Source of the DNA: Colwellia sp.
Lineage (GTDB): Bacteria > Pseudomonadota > Gammaproteobacteria > Enterobacterales > Alteromonadaceae
Length of the DNA: 60,331 nt
Reading direction: 5' to 3'
NCBI RefSeq assembly: GCF_013215345.1
Contig: NZ_JABSOV010000012.1
Span: forward strand, 1-60,331
This document shows, in pieces, positions 20,101 to 28,463 of this stretch (its first letter is position 1; every line of letters starts with the position of its first letter). A program made the translations under genes and the position numbers. Under the pieces are notes generated by a model. It did not search any database. It saw only the letters and a list, made by a program, of their open reading frames with translations, and had not been told where the DNA came from.

Positions 20101-20298
20101 ACGCTCTACTTCTGCTGGCGTTGATGCTTGATATGGCGCACTGATCATCATTTCAGGAATGTCTATACCTGGCCATTTCTCCAGCGGCAGTAACTGAGTC
20201 GCAGCCATGCCCATCATCAACATAGTGAGACAAAGCATAAAGGTGGTTACTGGCTTCTTAATAGCCAGTGCCGTTAAGTTAAACTTGCTATTAGACAT
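17134..20298 (-). CDS. RND efflux pump inner-membrane subunit (second pump)
   Basis: The protein has 1054 residues with the AcrB-type layout: N-terminal helix (ALAIKKPVTTFMLCLTMLMMG), a periplasmic porter region, helices 2-6, a second periplasmic half and helices 8-12. In helix 4 the proton-relay region reads GMLVDNSVVITES, with a single Asp before Asn where AcrB has two Asp. Helix 10 has GIVVNNGIVLID, with no lysine. The cytoplasmic linker (~500-560) is Ser/Asn-rich. Its start overlaps the upstream RND gene by 8 bases, so the two pumps are coupled and may form a mixed complex as MdtB/MdtC do (inference). Substrates are unknown. Confidence 0.92.
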   Translation of the reverse strand: MSNSKFNLTALAIKKPVTTFMLCLTMLMMGMAATQLLPLEKWPGIDIPEMMISAPYQASTPAEVERLVTKPLEEALATMGGIQRLSSRSTEHGAEISIEVAWESSLTGKAIEAREKIDAVRHLLPEDLQRVFVYQFSTADMPILTLRISSERELQNSFQLLNNYLKKPLERMSGVSKVELYGVDQRQISIRLISDRMASHNVDVRELTKVLQAHNFTINAGSLKSATNTIRISPKGEFTELNDIRELMVKKNVYLGDVAQVLFEQPERIDGRHLDRSYAIGVNIFKESSANLVDVAGRVVSAVDEISNSPQFNGINIFMMEDQAKGVTDSLSDLLMAGGIGATLSFIVLFLFLRNTTATILVVASVPFSICITLAVMYFLGYTLNILSMMGLLLAVGMLVDNSVVITESIAAEHRNNPASTKQEKIDNILRGVDKVSLAVMTGTLTTMIVFLPNIIGEKVQLTVFLEHVAIAICISLAASLLIAKTLLPLLLSKMPLESLAAKPSKATIKKLANKSTNTSSNPSYNSLPNQEDSAAGNKGSMRYKKSLSWVLAHPKITGFCALLILASTAIPMGVITSDNNDNQDGTRLFMRYHVEGQFPLEHVEAMVNRMEEYLYKHKEEFYIESVYSYYSGERASSTLLLKESRDISMNELKERIRKNMPVFSEAKPDFGWQSAKAGGVSVTLLGASTEMLMKLSEQIVPVLAHVDGLTDVKSDVSQHQKEMVVVIDRFKANQLGLDSRQVAQIVGTALRGLELRSFRHDPNGEVNIRLLYDERLKYSLNELKKLPITEIDGQTISLESVAQFKVQPRLSAIYREERQTALTIGANLNDITMEQAQERIEQAMDTLNLPVGYTWKLGRGFNRQQQEENIMLVNMLLALAMIYIVMAALFESLLLPAAIISSILYSIVGVFWFFLLTDSSMSVMGMIGILILMGIVVNNGIVLIDQINQMSPKIDELETVIADICITRLRPVLMTVATTVLGMVPLALGSTQIGGDGPSYAPLAMAIIGGLTFSTVTSLYLVPWCYLMFSRLARNSSIGFNNANSFAKRIAKV

Positions 20299-23200
20299 TT
20301 TGAGGCTCCACTAATGGGTTTATTCCAGGTGCATTATTACCTGCAACCGTCTCAACGCCTTCAGCAAACTTCTTATTATCGAATAACTGATACAGCACAG
20401 GTAAAACCACTAAGGTTAATAACGTTGAGCAAAGTAAACCACTGATAACGGTAATCGCCATTGGGGTTCTAAGTTCAGAGCCCTCCCCCATACCTAAGGC
20501 CATAGGAAGCAGACCAAGGGCCGTGGTCAATGTTGTCATTATAATAGGACGTAAGCGAGACTCAGCAGCCTGCTTTATCGAGCTAATTTTATCCAAACCT
20601 TGTTCGCGTAGTTGGTTAATCCTATCCAACAAGACAATGGCATTATTAACGACAATACCCGCTAACATGATCAAACCAGTAAAGACGATGACACTGATAT
20701 TGCTGCCAAAGAAATATAAGCCATAAATAGAGCCAACAGCTGCTAACGGTACACTGAACAAGATTAATAATGGCTGTAATAACGATTCAAACTGAGACGC
20801 CATTACCAAGTAAACTAAAAATACTGCCAAAGTTAATGCCATCAGCATAGAGGTAAATGACTGTTGCATTTCTTCACTTTGACCACCAAAAGTTGGTATG
20901 ACAGTTAGCGGCAGTTTTAGTTTTTTTATTAACTCATTTGCGCGGGCTAAGGCACTATTTTGATCGCCCATAGCAATATTTGCGCTAATAACGGCAACAC
21001 GTTGTTGATTAATTCGATTAATTTGCGCGGGGCCAACTGTCTCGACAATATTACTGATACTTTCTAGGGTGATAGGGAAATCATCATTCGGGTTAACAAC
21101 CAGCTCTCTTAAATCACCAATTGAGTCACGTTGCTTTTTATCGCTACGCACTAATATATCTATCTTGCGATCAAGTAAGGTATATTTACTGGCTATATTA
21201 CCGCCGATTTTAACCGCGACAAGTCTGGCGATATCAGGGGAGTTTAAACCTAGCTGGGCAATTTTCTTCTGGTTAAAATGTATGGCTAACTCAGGCTGAC
21301 CTTGACGTTGGCTATTCGCTACGTCGACAAACTGTGGGTCTTGCTGCATCAATTTTGTTAAACGTTTGCTGTAGCTTGATAACAAGTCCAGATCATAACT
21401 TGCCAATTCAATACTAATTGGTTTACTAAAAGTAAACAGCTCGGGTTGATTTAATTGCGTGGTCGCGCCAACAAGCTTTTGGGTATATTGACGAATATCA
21501 GCCATCACTTGCGCTTCATTTTGGCTGTCATGTAGCATAATTTGCAACCTAGCCTGATGTTCTCCACCTTTATCAGCATTACTGGTCATCAAGCTACCGC
21601 GCCCGGTTAATGAGTAGGTACTTTTAATACGTTTATCTTGTTGTAATTGTTGAGCTATTTTATTGATGGTGCGGTCGGTTACGGCCAGTGGTGTACCCGG
21701 AGCAAGTTCAAGTTCAAGGTAAAATTCTCCTTGTGCCAACGGCGGTAATAATTCCACGCCAATTTTAGGCAAGATGAAAAGTGCAGAGGCAGCAAAGGTC
21801 AAGCTTATCAATAATGTAGCAACGCCATGTTTCAAGGCAAACGTTAACGATTTACTATAGAAGGAAGCGAACTTATCAAAGATAAAGTTAAAGCCGGCAG
21901 TGAGTGGCTTCATCACCAAGGAAGCAACCTTATTCACGCCATGAAAAGCCAACAGCACAATACGGGTAATCAACATTGGCAACCAAATAAAGACCAGCTT
22001 AAGTGGCAAGGTTAAAATAAAGGTGATTTTTTTGTACCAAACCAGCGCTTTAAAACCAGATTTACCGTCATCAATAGCAGTATTAATTGGGGTACTGTTT
22101 TTGGCAATATTACCAGCATTGCTACTTGCTTCGCTTTCGTCTAGCTCTTGAGAGGCCTGCCTTGAAGCTAACATAGGAATCAATGTTAAGGCGACAATTA
22201 ATGAGGCAATTAGGGCAAAGGCAACTGTCATTGCTTGATCGGCAAAGAGTTGCCCGGCAACACCTTCGACAAAAATTAACGGCACAAAAACAGCCAGCGT
22301 CGTTAATGTCGAGGCTATAATTGCGCCACTCACTTCTTTAGTACCTTTTCTAGCAGCTTCAACAGCACTCAAACCCTGCTCTTTATAACGGGCAATATTT
22401 TCCAGCACCACGATGGCATTATCAACCAATAAGCCCGTTGCTAAGGCAATACCGCCAAGAGACATAATATTAAGACTGATGCCATTGCCGTACATCATGT
22501 TAAAGGTAGCAATAACAGAGACCGGGATTGACAGTGAAATAATGAGTGTTGGTATTATCGAGCGTAAAAACAGATATAAGATTAACATAGCCAGCAAGCC
22601 ACCAATTAACGCCGCTGATTTCACTTCGCTAATGGCATTAGAAATAAAGGTTGATTGATCATAGACCACAGTTAATTGATAACGATCGCCTAATGATTTA
22701 TTGATAGCGTCGAGTTTATTATTGATTAATTTAGCCACTTGTACCGTATTAGCGTCACCTTCTTTATAGATGGCTAACTCAACCGCTTCAACAGCATTAA
22801 TACGAGTAACATCGGTACGTTCTTTGTAACCATCAACTATGGTGGCAATATCGTTTAGGGTGATAATTTGTCCATTTTCACGATAAACCACCAACTCACC
22901 AATTTGACGGATATCGGTAAATTGATTCAGCGTGCGTACTAGGTATTGGGTATTACCCTCAATTAATTTACCTGCTGAAATATTTATATTCTCGGCATTA
23001 ATTCTATTAATTATCTCTTGGCTACTTAAGTTAAGCTGCGCCAATTTGTGTTGATCAATAATCACTTGATATTCTTGCTCTAGACCACCACCTAATTTTA
23101 CCGACGCCACCCCAAGCAGTGACTCTAATTGTCGTTTAACATCATATTCGGCATAGGTTCTTAGCTTGGTTAAGCCAGCCACTGAATTATCTGAGGTTTG

Positions 23201-23623
23201 TAAACCCAAACGAATAATGGGATCTAAAGACGGGTTAAACTTTAAAATCAGTGGCTTTTGCACATCAAGAGGTAAACTAATAAGGTCGAGTTTTTCTCTG
23301 ACTTCTAAGCTGGTGATATCCATAGCAACATCCCACTCAAACTCAAGCAATACGTCTGACTGGCCTGCTTTAGAGACTGAACTTATTTTCCGTAAGCCTT
23401 TTACCACACCGACAGCTTCTTCAATGGGTTTGGTAATTAACTGCTCAATTTCTGCCGGAGCAGCGCCGGTATAGTTACTTCGCACGGTCAACGTTGGGTA
23501 TGACAGATCAGGTAATAGATTAACCGCCAGACGAGATAAACCCACTAAACCAAAAAGCATTACCGCAAAAGTAAACATCCACACCGTGACCGGACGTTTT
23601 ATTGCTACATCAACAATACTCAT
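20291..23623 (-). CDS. RND efflux pump inner-membrane subunit (first pump)
   Basis: The protein has 1110 residues and the RND family layout, starting MSIVDVAIKRPVTVWMFTFA. Helix 4 has GLLVDNAIVVLENI and helix 10 GIVVNNAIVLLDR, the same Asp-Asn and Asn-Asn pattern as its partner. It is ~60 residues longer than the partner, mainly from a central insertion at ~487-590 that contains an extra hydrophobic hairpin (~531-559). The ATG overlaps the stop of a 39-codon ORF (ATGA). It lies in an operon with adaptor and second pump; no TolC-like outer channel gene is nearby. Confidence 0.92.
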   Translation of the reverse strand: MSIVDVAIKRPVTVWMFTFAVMLFGLVGLSRLAVNLLPDLSYPTLTVRSNYTGAAPAEIEQLITKPIEEAVGVVKGLRKISSVSKAGQSDVLLEFEWDVAMDITSLEVREKLDLISLPLDVQKPLILKFNPSLDPIIRLGLQTSDNSVAGLTKLRTYAEYDVKRQLESLLGVASVKLGGGLEQEYQVIIDQHKLAQLNLSSQEIINRINAENINISAGKLIEGNTQYLVRTLNQFTDIRQIGELVVYRENGQIITLNDIATIVDGYKERTDVTRINAVEAVELAIYKEGDANTVQVAKLINNKLDAINKSLGDRYQLTVVYDQSTFISNAISEVKSAALIGGLLAMLILYLFLRSIIPTLIISLSIPVSVIATFNMMYGNGISLNIMSLGGIALATGLLVDNAIVVLENIARYKEQGLSAVEAARKGTKEVSGAIIASTLTTLAVFVPLIFVEGVAGQLFADQAMTVAFALIASLIVALTLIPMLASRQASQELDESEASSNAGNIAKNSTPINTAIDDGKSGFKALVWYKKITFILTLPLKLVFIWLPMLITRIVLLAFHGVNKVASLVMKPLTAGFNFIFDKFASFYSKSLTFALKHGVATLLISLTFAASALFILPKIGVELLPPLAQGEFYLELELAPGTPLAVTDRTINKIAQQLQQDKRIKSTYSLTGRGSLMTSNADKGGEHQARLQIMLHDSQNEAQVMADIRQYTQKLVGATTQLNQPELFTFSKPISIELASYDLDLLSSYSKRLTKLMQQDPQFVDVANSQRQGQPELAIHFNQKKIAQLGLNSPDIARLVAVKIGGNIASKYTLLDRKIDILVRSDKKQRDSIGDLRELVVNPNDDFPITLESISNIVETVGPAQINRINQQRVAVISANIAMGDQNSALARANELIKKLKLPLTVIPTFGGQSEEMQQSFTSMLMALTLAVFLVYLVMASQFESLLQPLLILFSVPLAAVGSIYGLYFFGSNISVIVFTGLIMLAGIVVNNAIVLLDRINQLREQGLDKISSIKQAAESRLRPIIMTTLTTALGLLPMALGMGEGSELRTPMAITVISGLLCSTLLTLVVLPVLYQLFDNKKFAEGVETVAGNNAPGINPLVEPQNV

Positions 23624-23739
23624 GATAAGGCTCCAATGGTATTTACACTACTGATCAGTAATGCAGTAAAAATTAAACATAGGGTGGCTATTTGATGTTT
23701 AGCAGCCACAAAAAACAGTCTATCAATCAAAATATTCAT
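23620..23739 (-). CDS. Small single-span membrane protein candidate (39 aa)
   Basis: This ORF fills the gap between the adaptor stop (23753) and the pump start. It starts at ATG 23739, or TTG 23730 with better spacing from the AAAGAGG ribosome site (36 residues). It encodes MNILIDRLFFVAAKHQIATL, then a hydrophobic stretch (CLIFTALLIS) and a short tail. Its TGA overlaps the pump's ATG as ATGA, the classical coupling layout. It may be an accessory peptide of the pump, by analogy with AcrZ (inference), or only a coupling leader. No family recognised. Confidence 0.45.
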   Translation of the reverse strand: MNILIDRLFFVAAKHQIATLCLIFTALLISSVNTIGALS

Positions 23740-23752
23740 CCTCTTTGACTCT

Positions 23753-24925
23753 CTATTTAGTGGTTTTTGCTATAGCAGTATCAGTATCAGTTAGTGCTTC
23801 ATCCTCGAGAGCATCATCATCACTGGCTTTGGCATTTAAAATTTCCACCAAGGCATTGGCTTTAAGATTATGGTGGCCATTGACAACAACAATGTCACCT
23901 TCATCTAACTCGCCGCTTATTTCAGTAAGTTGCTCTTGTACAAAACCTTTATTGATTAACACTTCTACCGCTTTATTATTTTTTACTAAGTAAATTTTAC
24001 TTATGTTATCAAGGGTAATGATGGCATCTGTTGGAATGGTTAAGGTGTCTTGGTGGGTATCAAAAGTAAGCGCTATTTGTGCAAACATACCAGGCTTTAA
24101 CTGCAGTTCGTCATTACCTAGGGATAAAATCACTTTGAAGGTACCACTGCGACTGTCGATTACTGGCGAGATTGAACGTACCTGTGCAACAAATTTCTTA
24201 CCTTGACGGGCACTGAACTGTAATACCGCCTGTTGTCCTAATTGAACATAACTCAGCTTATGCTCAGGTAAATAAACCACTGCTTGCAAGCTTGATTGAT
24301 CAACTATATGAAATAGCTTTTGGTAACCTTGGGTAAAGTGACCTGTTTTAATAAAGCGTTCAGAGATGTAACCCGAAATTGGTGCAACAACTTGGCTATC
24401 CTTTAAGTCTAACGCGGCCAACTCTTTTGCAGCGACAGCTGCGCGATGTTGATATTTCAACTTATCTGATGCTTGTGCACTGACGAGTTGCTTTTCAGCC
24501 ATTAAAGATAAACGCTTTAATTCCTGCTCAAAACCCGCTAATTCGGCTTCCGCTTTATCGAGTGCTAATTGATAACGTCTGGCATCAACTTTAGCAAGCA
24601 GTTGACCTTTTTCGACAAAATCACCTTCTTCAACAGTTAGCTCTTCAATAATGCCAGTAACACGAGTGATAATCTCCGCTTCATTACGTGACTCTAAAGT
24701 CGCTGTGGTATGGAAGTTTGATGAAATGTCTTTTCGTTCGATACTTGCCACCATCACTGGTATAGCAAACTCTGCAACTTCCTGCTTATCTTCTTTCGCT
24801 TCTGGCTCTGAACAAGCAGTTAAAAAGACAGTGGTAAGTAGCATAGAAGAAAGTAGCAATTTTTTTGAAATTATTGTTTTTGAAGCTAATGTTTTTGCAA
24901 ATAGTGTTTTAGAAAAAGTAAGCAT
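23753..24925 (-). CDS. RND periplasmic adaptor (membrane fusion) lipoprotein
   Basis: The protein has 390 residues. An N-terminal signal ends in a lipobox (TVFLTAC, Cys ~38). The usual adaptor order follows: lipoyl half (VTGIIEELTVEEGDFVEKGQ), coiled-coil hairpin (~110-160, AELAGFEQELKRL), second lipoyl half (VVAPISGYISERFIKTGH), beta-barrel and membrane-proximal domain. The C-terminus is acidic (DDDALEDEALTDTDTA). It links the inner-membrane pumps to an outer channel. It is first in the operon, and the promoter should lie in the 370-base region upstream. Confidence 0.93.
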   Translation of the reverse strand: MLTFSKTLFAKTLASKTIISKKLLLSSMLLTTVFLTACSEPEAKEDKQEVAEFAIPVMVASIERKDISSNFHTTATLESRNEAEIITRVTGIIEELTVEEGDFVEKGQLLAKVDARRYQLALDKAEAELAGFEQELKRLSLMAEKQLVSAQASDKLKYQHRAAVAAKELAALDLKDSQVVAPISGYISERFIKTGHFTQGYQKLFHIVDQSSLQAVVYLPEHKLSYVQLGQQAVLQFSARQGKKFVAQVRSISPVIDSRSGTFKVILSLGNDELQLKPGMFAQIALTFDTHQDTLTIPTDAIITLDNISKIYLVKNNKAVEVLINKGFVQEQLTEISGELDEGDIVVVNGHHNLKANALVEILNAKASDDDALEDEALTDTDTAIAKTTK

Positions 24926-25295
24926 GGGTATTTCCGTATTTTTAATATTGCATTAAAAATAGCACAGGCTATGCCACTTAATCATTTTCCATATGTAACA
25001 GTAAGTTACACTTAATTACATAGGTGACTCTGGATAAAACTGGTTAAATTAACTAATAAGTTAGTGTTTTTCATACTTATTTTTGTCAAATTAACTAATT
25101 GATAAGTATTTAAGCCCTTAGCCTAAATAAATTAGTAAACATATGAAAAAGGTAACAAATTTTTTATTTATTTTAACTGCACTGATGAGCAAAATAGACT
25201 GTACAAAAAACAACATCAGCCCAACAATTCTCAACAGTGTCACCGGTTATAATTGGTTATTATCTCACCACTAGCTAAAGAGTGAGGTAATAATC
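24926..25295. other. Divergent intergenic region
   Basis: This is a promoter region between the RND operon (minus) and a small hypothetical gene (plus). The block AAATTAACTAAT occurs twice (about 25044 and 25088), which could be a regulator site. A 43-codon ORF at 25143-25274 was considered and not accepted. Confidence 0.4.
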
Positions 25296-25574
25296 ATGCT
25301 AAATAACTTAATACAGAGCAATGAATCAAGGTCTATCAATGCTTTTTTAACCGATAATAGGCAGCAGAGCTACGATCAAGACACCTTATGGGACAAACTT
25401 AACCTTAGCCAACAATATGCGGTGTGTAGCTTAGGACAATTTGGTTACCTACTCACCTATGTCCGTACCTATGGTGATACTACTCTGGCAATACTCAAGC
25501 AAAATGACAAAATCGCCACTATCAACGAAGCGGGTGTTATCAATATTAATCCAGCTATCGTTTGTCGTCAGTAA
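25296..25574 (+). CDS. Small hypothetical protein (92 aa)
   Basis: The product is soluble, with no signal or membrane segment and a mixed polar composition (DTLWDKLNLSQQYAVCSLGQFG near residues 29-50). The ATG is preceded by AGTGAGGTAATAATC, a good ribosome site, and the gene is followed by a strong terminator, so it looks like a real single-gene unit. I do not recognise the family. It is divergent from the RND operon and convergent with the CoA-transferase genes, and shows no clear link to either. Confidence 0.65.
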   Translation: MLNNLIQSNESRSINAFLTDNRQQSYDQDTLWDKLNLSQQYAVCSLGQFGYLLTYVRTYGDTTLAILKQNDKIATINEAGVININPAIVCRQ

Positions 25575-25614
25575 TACTAATTACTTCATATTTTCTTCGT
25601 AAAAGACCAAAATA

Positions 25615-25641
25615 AAAAGGCGAACACATGTTCGCCTTTTC
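25615..25641 (+). terminator. Bidirectional terminator
   Basis: AAAAGGCGAAC (25615-25625) and GTTCGCCTTTT (25630-25640) form an 11-bp perfect stem with a four-base loop and A/T flanks. It serves the hypothetical gene on the left and the CoA-transferase operon on the right. Confidence 0.9.
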
Positions 25642-25658
25642 GCTATAGAAAACGGCTA

Positions 25659-26318
25659 TCAGCTAAATTTCATCTCAGGTATTTCGCCTTCAATCACCAG
25701 CTCACCTTGAGTTAACTCGATGATTTCTGCCACCGACACGCCTGGTGCCCGTTCAAGCAAATGAAACTTGCCCGCTTTTATCTCAATAAAGGCTAAATCC
25801 GTTAATACTTTTTTGATACAGCCTTTACCTGTTAACGGTAAAGTACAATTACTGAGTAATTTAGACTCACCATGTTTTGAAGCGTGGGTCATAGTGACGA
25901 TAATATTGTCAGCGCCAGCCACTAAATCCATAGCGCCGCCCATGCCTTTGATGAGCTTTCCTGGGATCATATAAGAAGCAATGTTGCCATTAACATCCAC
26001 TTCAAAGGCACCTAATACAGTTAAATCAACATGGCCTCCACGTATCATGGCAAATGATTCGGCGGAATCAAAAATTGACGCGCCAGCAGCCATAGTTACC
26101 GTTTGTTTACCGGCATTGATTAAATCGGCATCGACTTCGTCCTCTGTTGGAAAAGCGCCCATACCCAATAAACCATTTTCAGATTGCAGCATCACCTCTA
26201 TGTCTTTAGGAATAAAGTTTGCCACCAATGTTGGTATGCCGATACCTAAGTTTACGTAAAAGCCATCTTGTAATTCTTGTGCGACACGCTGTGCGATTTG
26301 ATCTCTTGATAAAGCCAT
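25659..26318 (-). CDS. scoB: 3-Oxoacid CoA-transferase subunit B
   Basis: The protein has 219 residues. The family's catalytic glutamate lies in QSENGLLGMG (~46-55), and GGHVDLTVLGAFEVD and GAMDLV segments follow. With subunit A it moves CoA from succinyl-CoA (or another acyl-CoA) to acetoacetate, making acetoacetyl-CoA. It starts 2 bases after the scoA stop, so the two are translated together. The neighbouring 3-hydroxybutyrate dehydrogenase and thiolase fit acetoacetate as substrate. Confidence 0.93.
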   Translation of the reverse strand: MALSRDQIAQRVAQELQDGFYVNLGIGIPTLVANFIPKDIEVMLQSENGLLGMGAFPTEDEVDADLINAGKQTVTMAAGASIFDSAESFAMIRGGHVDLTVLGAFEVDVNGNIASYMIPGKLIKGMGGAMDLVAGADNIIVTMTHASKHGESKLLSNCTLPLTGKGCIKKVLTDLAFIEIKAGKFHLLERAPGVSVAEIIELTQGELVIEGEIPEMKFS

Positions 26319-26320
26319 GA

Positions 26321-27028
26321 TTACTCTCCTGCTGGTCGTGTAGTACGTTGCTCAATACGCTTTTCAAAAGTACTTTGAATTAAGCGGTTAACATAAATAC
26401 CCGGCGTGTGAATCTCATCTGGGTCCAGTTGCCCTGGCTCAACTATCTCTTCCACTTCAACCACAGTTATTTTTCCCGCGGTTGCCGCTAAAGGGTTAAA
26501 GTTACGCGCTGTTTTTCTAAACACTAGATTGCCGTATCTATCGGCTTTCCACGCTTTCACTATGGCAAAGTCACCCACTATAGCCTCTTCTAAAATATAA
26601 TCACGACCATTAAACTGGCGTTCATCTTTACCCTCGGCCACAGGTGTACCGACCCCCGTGGCGGTGTAAAATGCAGGAATACCAGCACCACCAGCGCGCA
26701 TTTTTTCAGCCAGAGTTCCTTGGGGGGTTAACTCAACACTTAGCTCTCCTGACATCATTTGTCGTTCAAACTCAGCGTTCTCACCAACATATGAGGCAAT
26801 TATTTTACTAATCTGGCGATCAGGTAATAACAAGCCAAGACCAAAACCATCAACACCACAGTTATTAGAAACGAGAGTAAGTCCTCGGGTGCCTTTATGT
26901 TTTATCTCACTGATTAAGTTTTCTGGAATACCGCAGAGGCCAAAGCCGCCGGCAATAATAGTCATGTTATCCGTTAACCCTGCCATCGCTTCTTCATAGC
27001 TATGCACAACTTTATCAAATCCTGACAT
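26321..27028 (-). CDS. scoA: 3-Oxoacid CoA-transferase subunit A
   Basis: The protein has 235 residues. It shows the subunit A signature [12 protein letters not shown] (~27-38), then [17 protein letters not shown] and [23 protein letters not shown] split over ~113-134. It forms the active CoA-transferase with ScoB. It is first in a two-gene operon divergent from a LysR-type gene, which is the likely regulator. Confidence 0.94.
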   Translation of the reverse strand: MSGFDKVVHSYEEAMAGLTDNMTIIAGGFGLCGIPENLISEIKHKGTRGLTLVSNNCGVDGFGLGLLLPDRQISKIIASYVGENAEFERQMMSGELSVELTPQGTLAEKMRAGGAGIPAFYTATGVGTPVAEGKDERQFNGRDYILEEAIVGDFAIVKAWKADRYGNLVFRKTARNFNPLAATAGKITVVEVEEIVEPGQLDPDEIHTPGIYVNRLIQSTFEKRIEQRTTRPAGE

Positions 27029-27106
27029 CTGTATTACTTTCCACTTTGATGAAAAGCCCTAAGTAAGTTTTAAGTGTTTAGCAGTTTTAACTAATTGCAT
27101 GTATTT

Positions 27107-27127
27107 GTTAAATTAATTAATATTAAC
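27107..27127. promoter_or_regulatory. Possible LysR-type operator
   Basis: GTTAA and TTAAC flank an 11-base AT-rich centre between scoA and the divergent LysR gene. This fits the T-N11-A pattern of LysR-family sites. AT-rich sequence makes chance matches likely. Confidence 0.35.
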
Positions 27128-27215
27128 TATTGATAACTTTTATTTATAAATGATTTCTATAGGTAACAGCTATAAATAGTTTCCTAATAAATTAATACGC
27201 CGATGTGAGCATAAA

Positions 27216-28124
27216 ATGAATATCACCTTAAAACAGATCCGCGCATTCCTTGCCATTGCCCAAGTAAAGAGTTTTGCCGAGGCTTGTGAGCTGTTACATA
27301 TTTCACAACCAGCTTTAAGTGTCACTATCAAAAACTTAGAAGCAACCGTTGGTGGTCAACTTTTTGCTCGCTCAACCAGAGCCCTAGCCTTATCTCCTGA
27401 AGGTGAGCTATTTCTACCGGTAGCAAAACGCTTGTTAACTGATTTTGATAATGCCTTGGTCGAACTGCATGAAAGTTTTGCGCTTAAGCGCGGCAATTTA
27501 TCCTTTGCTGCCATGCCCTCTTTTGCTAGTACTTTATTGCCAAAACAACTGGTGGATTTCAATAGCCAATACCCCGCAGTAAAAGTAAAAGTTCATGATG
27601 TCATCGCTGAAGATGCAGTAGCCATGGTCCGTTCAGGAAAAGTAGAGTTCGCCATCAGCTTTGATCCAGGTAACTCTGATGATCTTAATTTTGAGACACT
27701 ATTTACCGACAAATTTATCGCTGTTTTTCCACAGAGCCACCCGCTAGCTAACACAAAGAACATTCAATGGCAGCAACTTAGTCAATACCCATTCATAACA
27801 CTGCAAAGACCATCAAGTATCCGCTTATTGCTCGATGACACTTTAGCCAAAGAGGGCATATTTCTCGATATTACTTTTGAAGCAAATCAGCTAGCAACCG
27901 TAGTACAAATGGTGGCTAATGACTTAGGGATTAGTGTTATCCCCTCACTTTATCAGCAACAACTCTCAGCGCTGAAGCTTAACTTTTGTCAAATAAATGA
28001 ACCTGTTATAAGCCGCCGTGTCGGCATTATCAGTAAACGCAGGCATGTTTTTTCTCATGCTGCCACTGAGTTTTTAAGAATTATCCAGCGTAATTTCTCA
28101 CAAGATATTCCATCAGTTAAGTAG
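27216..28124 (+). CDS. LysR-family transcription regulator
   Basis: The protein has 302 residues. The N-terminal winged HTH (MNITLKQIRAFLAIAQVKSF, ...LHISQPALSVTIKNLE, ~1-60) is followed by a ligand-binding domain of two lobes (~90-295). It is transcribed away from scoA-scoB across a 187-base shared promoter region, the standard layout for a LysR activator of the divergent operon. The co-inducer might be 3-hydroxybutyrate or acetoacetate (inference from neighbours). The hbdH-thiolase operon just downstream on the same strand may also be a target. Confidence 0.9.
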   Translation: MNITLKQIRAFLAIAQVKSFAEACELLHISQPALSVTIKNLEATVGGQLFARSTRALALSPEGELFLPVAKRLLTDFDNALVELHESFALKRGNLSFAAMPSFASTLLPKQLVDFNSQYPAVKVKVHDVIAEDAVAMVRSGKVEFAISFDPGNSDDLNFETLFTDKFIAVFPQSHPLANTKNIQWQQLSQYPFITLQRPSSIRLLLDDTLAKEGIFLDITFEANQLATVVQMVANDLGISVIPSLYQQQLSALKLNFCQINEPVISRRVGIISKRRHVFSHAATEFLRIIQRNFSQDIPSVK

Positions 28125-28463
28125 ATCGAATAAATCAAACTAGCGACTACCTAAGTCAATCGACTTAGGTTAGTCGATGAAAGCTCATCAAACTAATCCT
28201 TCAAAATAAGCCTTAAAACTCCCCCCTTAAAAAAAGTATTTACATAGCTAGATTTATCTAATGTCAGTCATGCCTTGAGTAAATAGTCCTGCTAGCTAAT
28301 GGCACTAAGGTAGTAAATCAACTCGCCCTTAATTCAGCTAAGGTAAGGCAATAAATTTCCGCATACTGCTCGTGTTAGCTGCAAATAGTTTCACCTCAAA
28401 ATACGAGCCGTTTATCAGCATAAGGATATGCTGATCTTTTTAATCTTTATCAAAGGAAACACT
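28125..28463. other. Intergenic region with a long hairpin
   Basis: A hairpin at 28144-28176 (CCTAAGTC with GACTTAGG, extended outward by CGACTA with TAGTCG) follows the LysR stop. There is no T run, so it is a weak terminator candidate. The rest should hold the hbdH promoter; no further ORF is seen. Confidence 0.5.

Noticed and set aside
25143-25274. 43-codon ORF beginning MKKVTNFLFILTALMSKIDC
   Set aside because: The start resembles a lipoprotein signal, but there is no ribosome site, the rest is featureless and it lies in a divergent promoter region. Conservation would be needed to accept it.
28428-28463. 12-codon N-terminal extension of the hydroxybutyrate dehydrogenase
   Set aside because: The ATG at 28464 has the ribosome site, and the Rossmann motif then begins at the usual distance.
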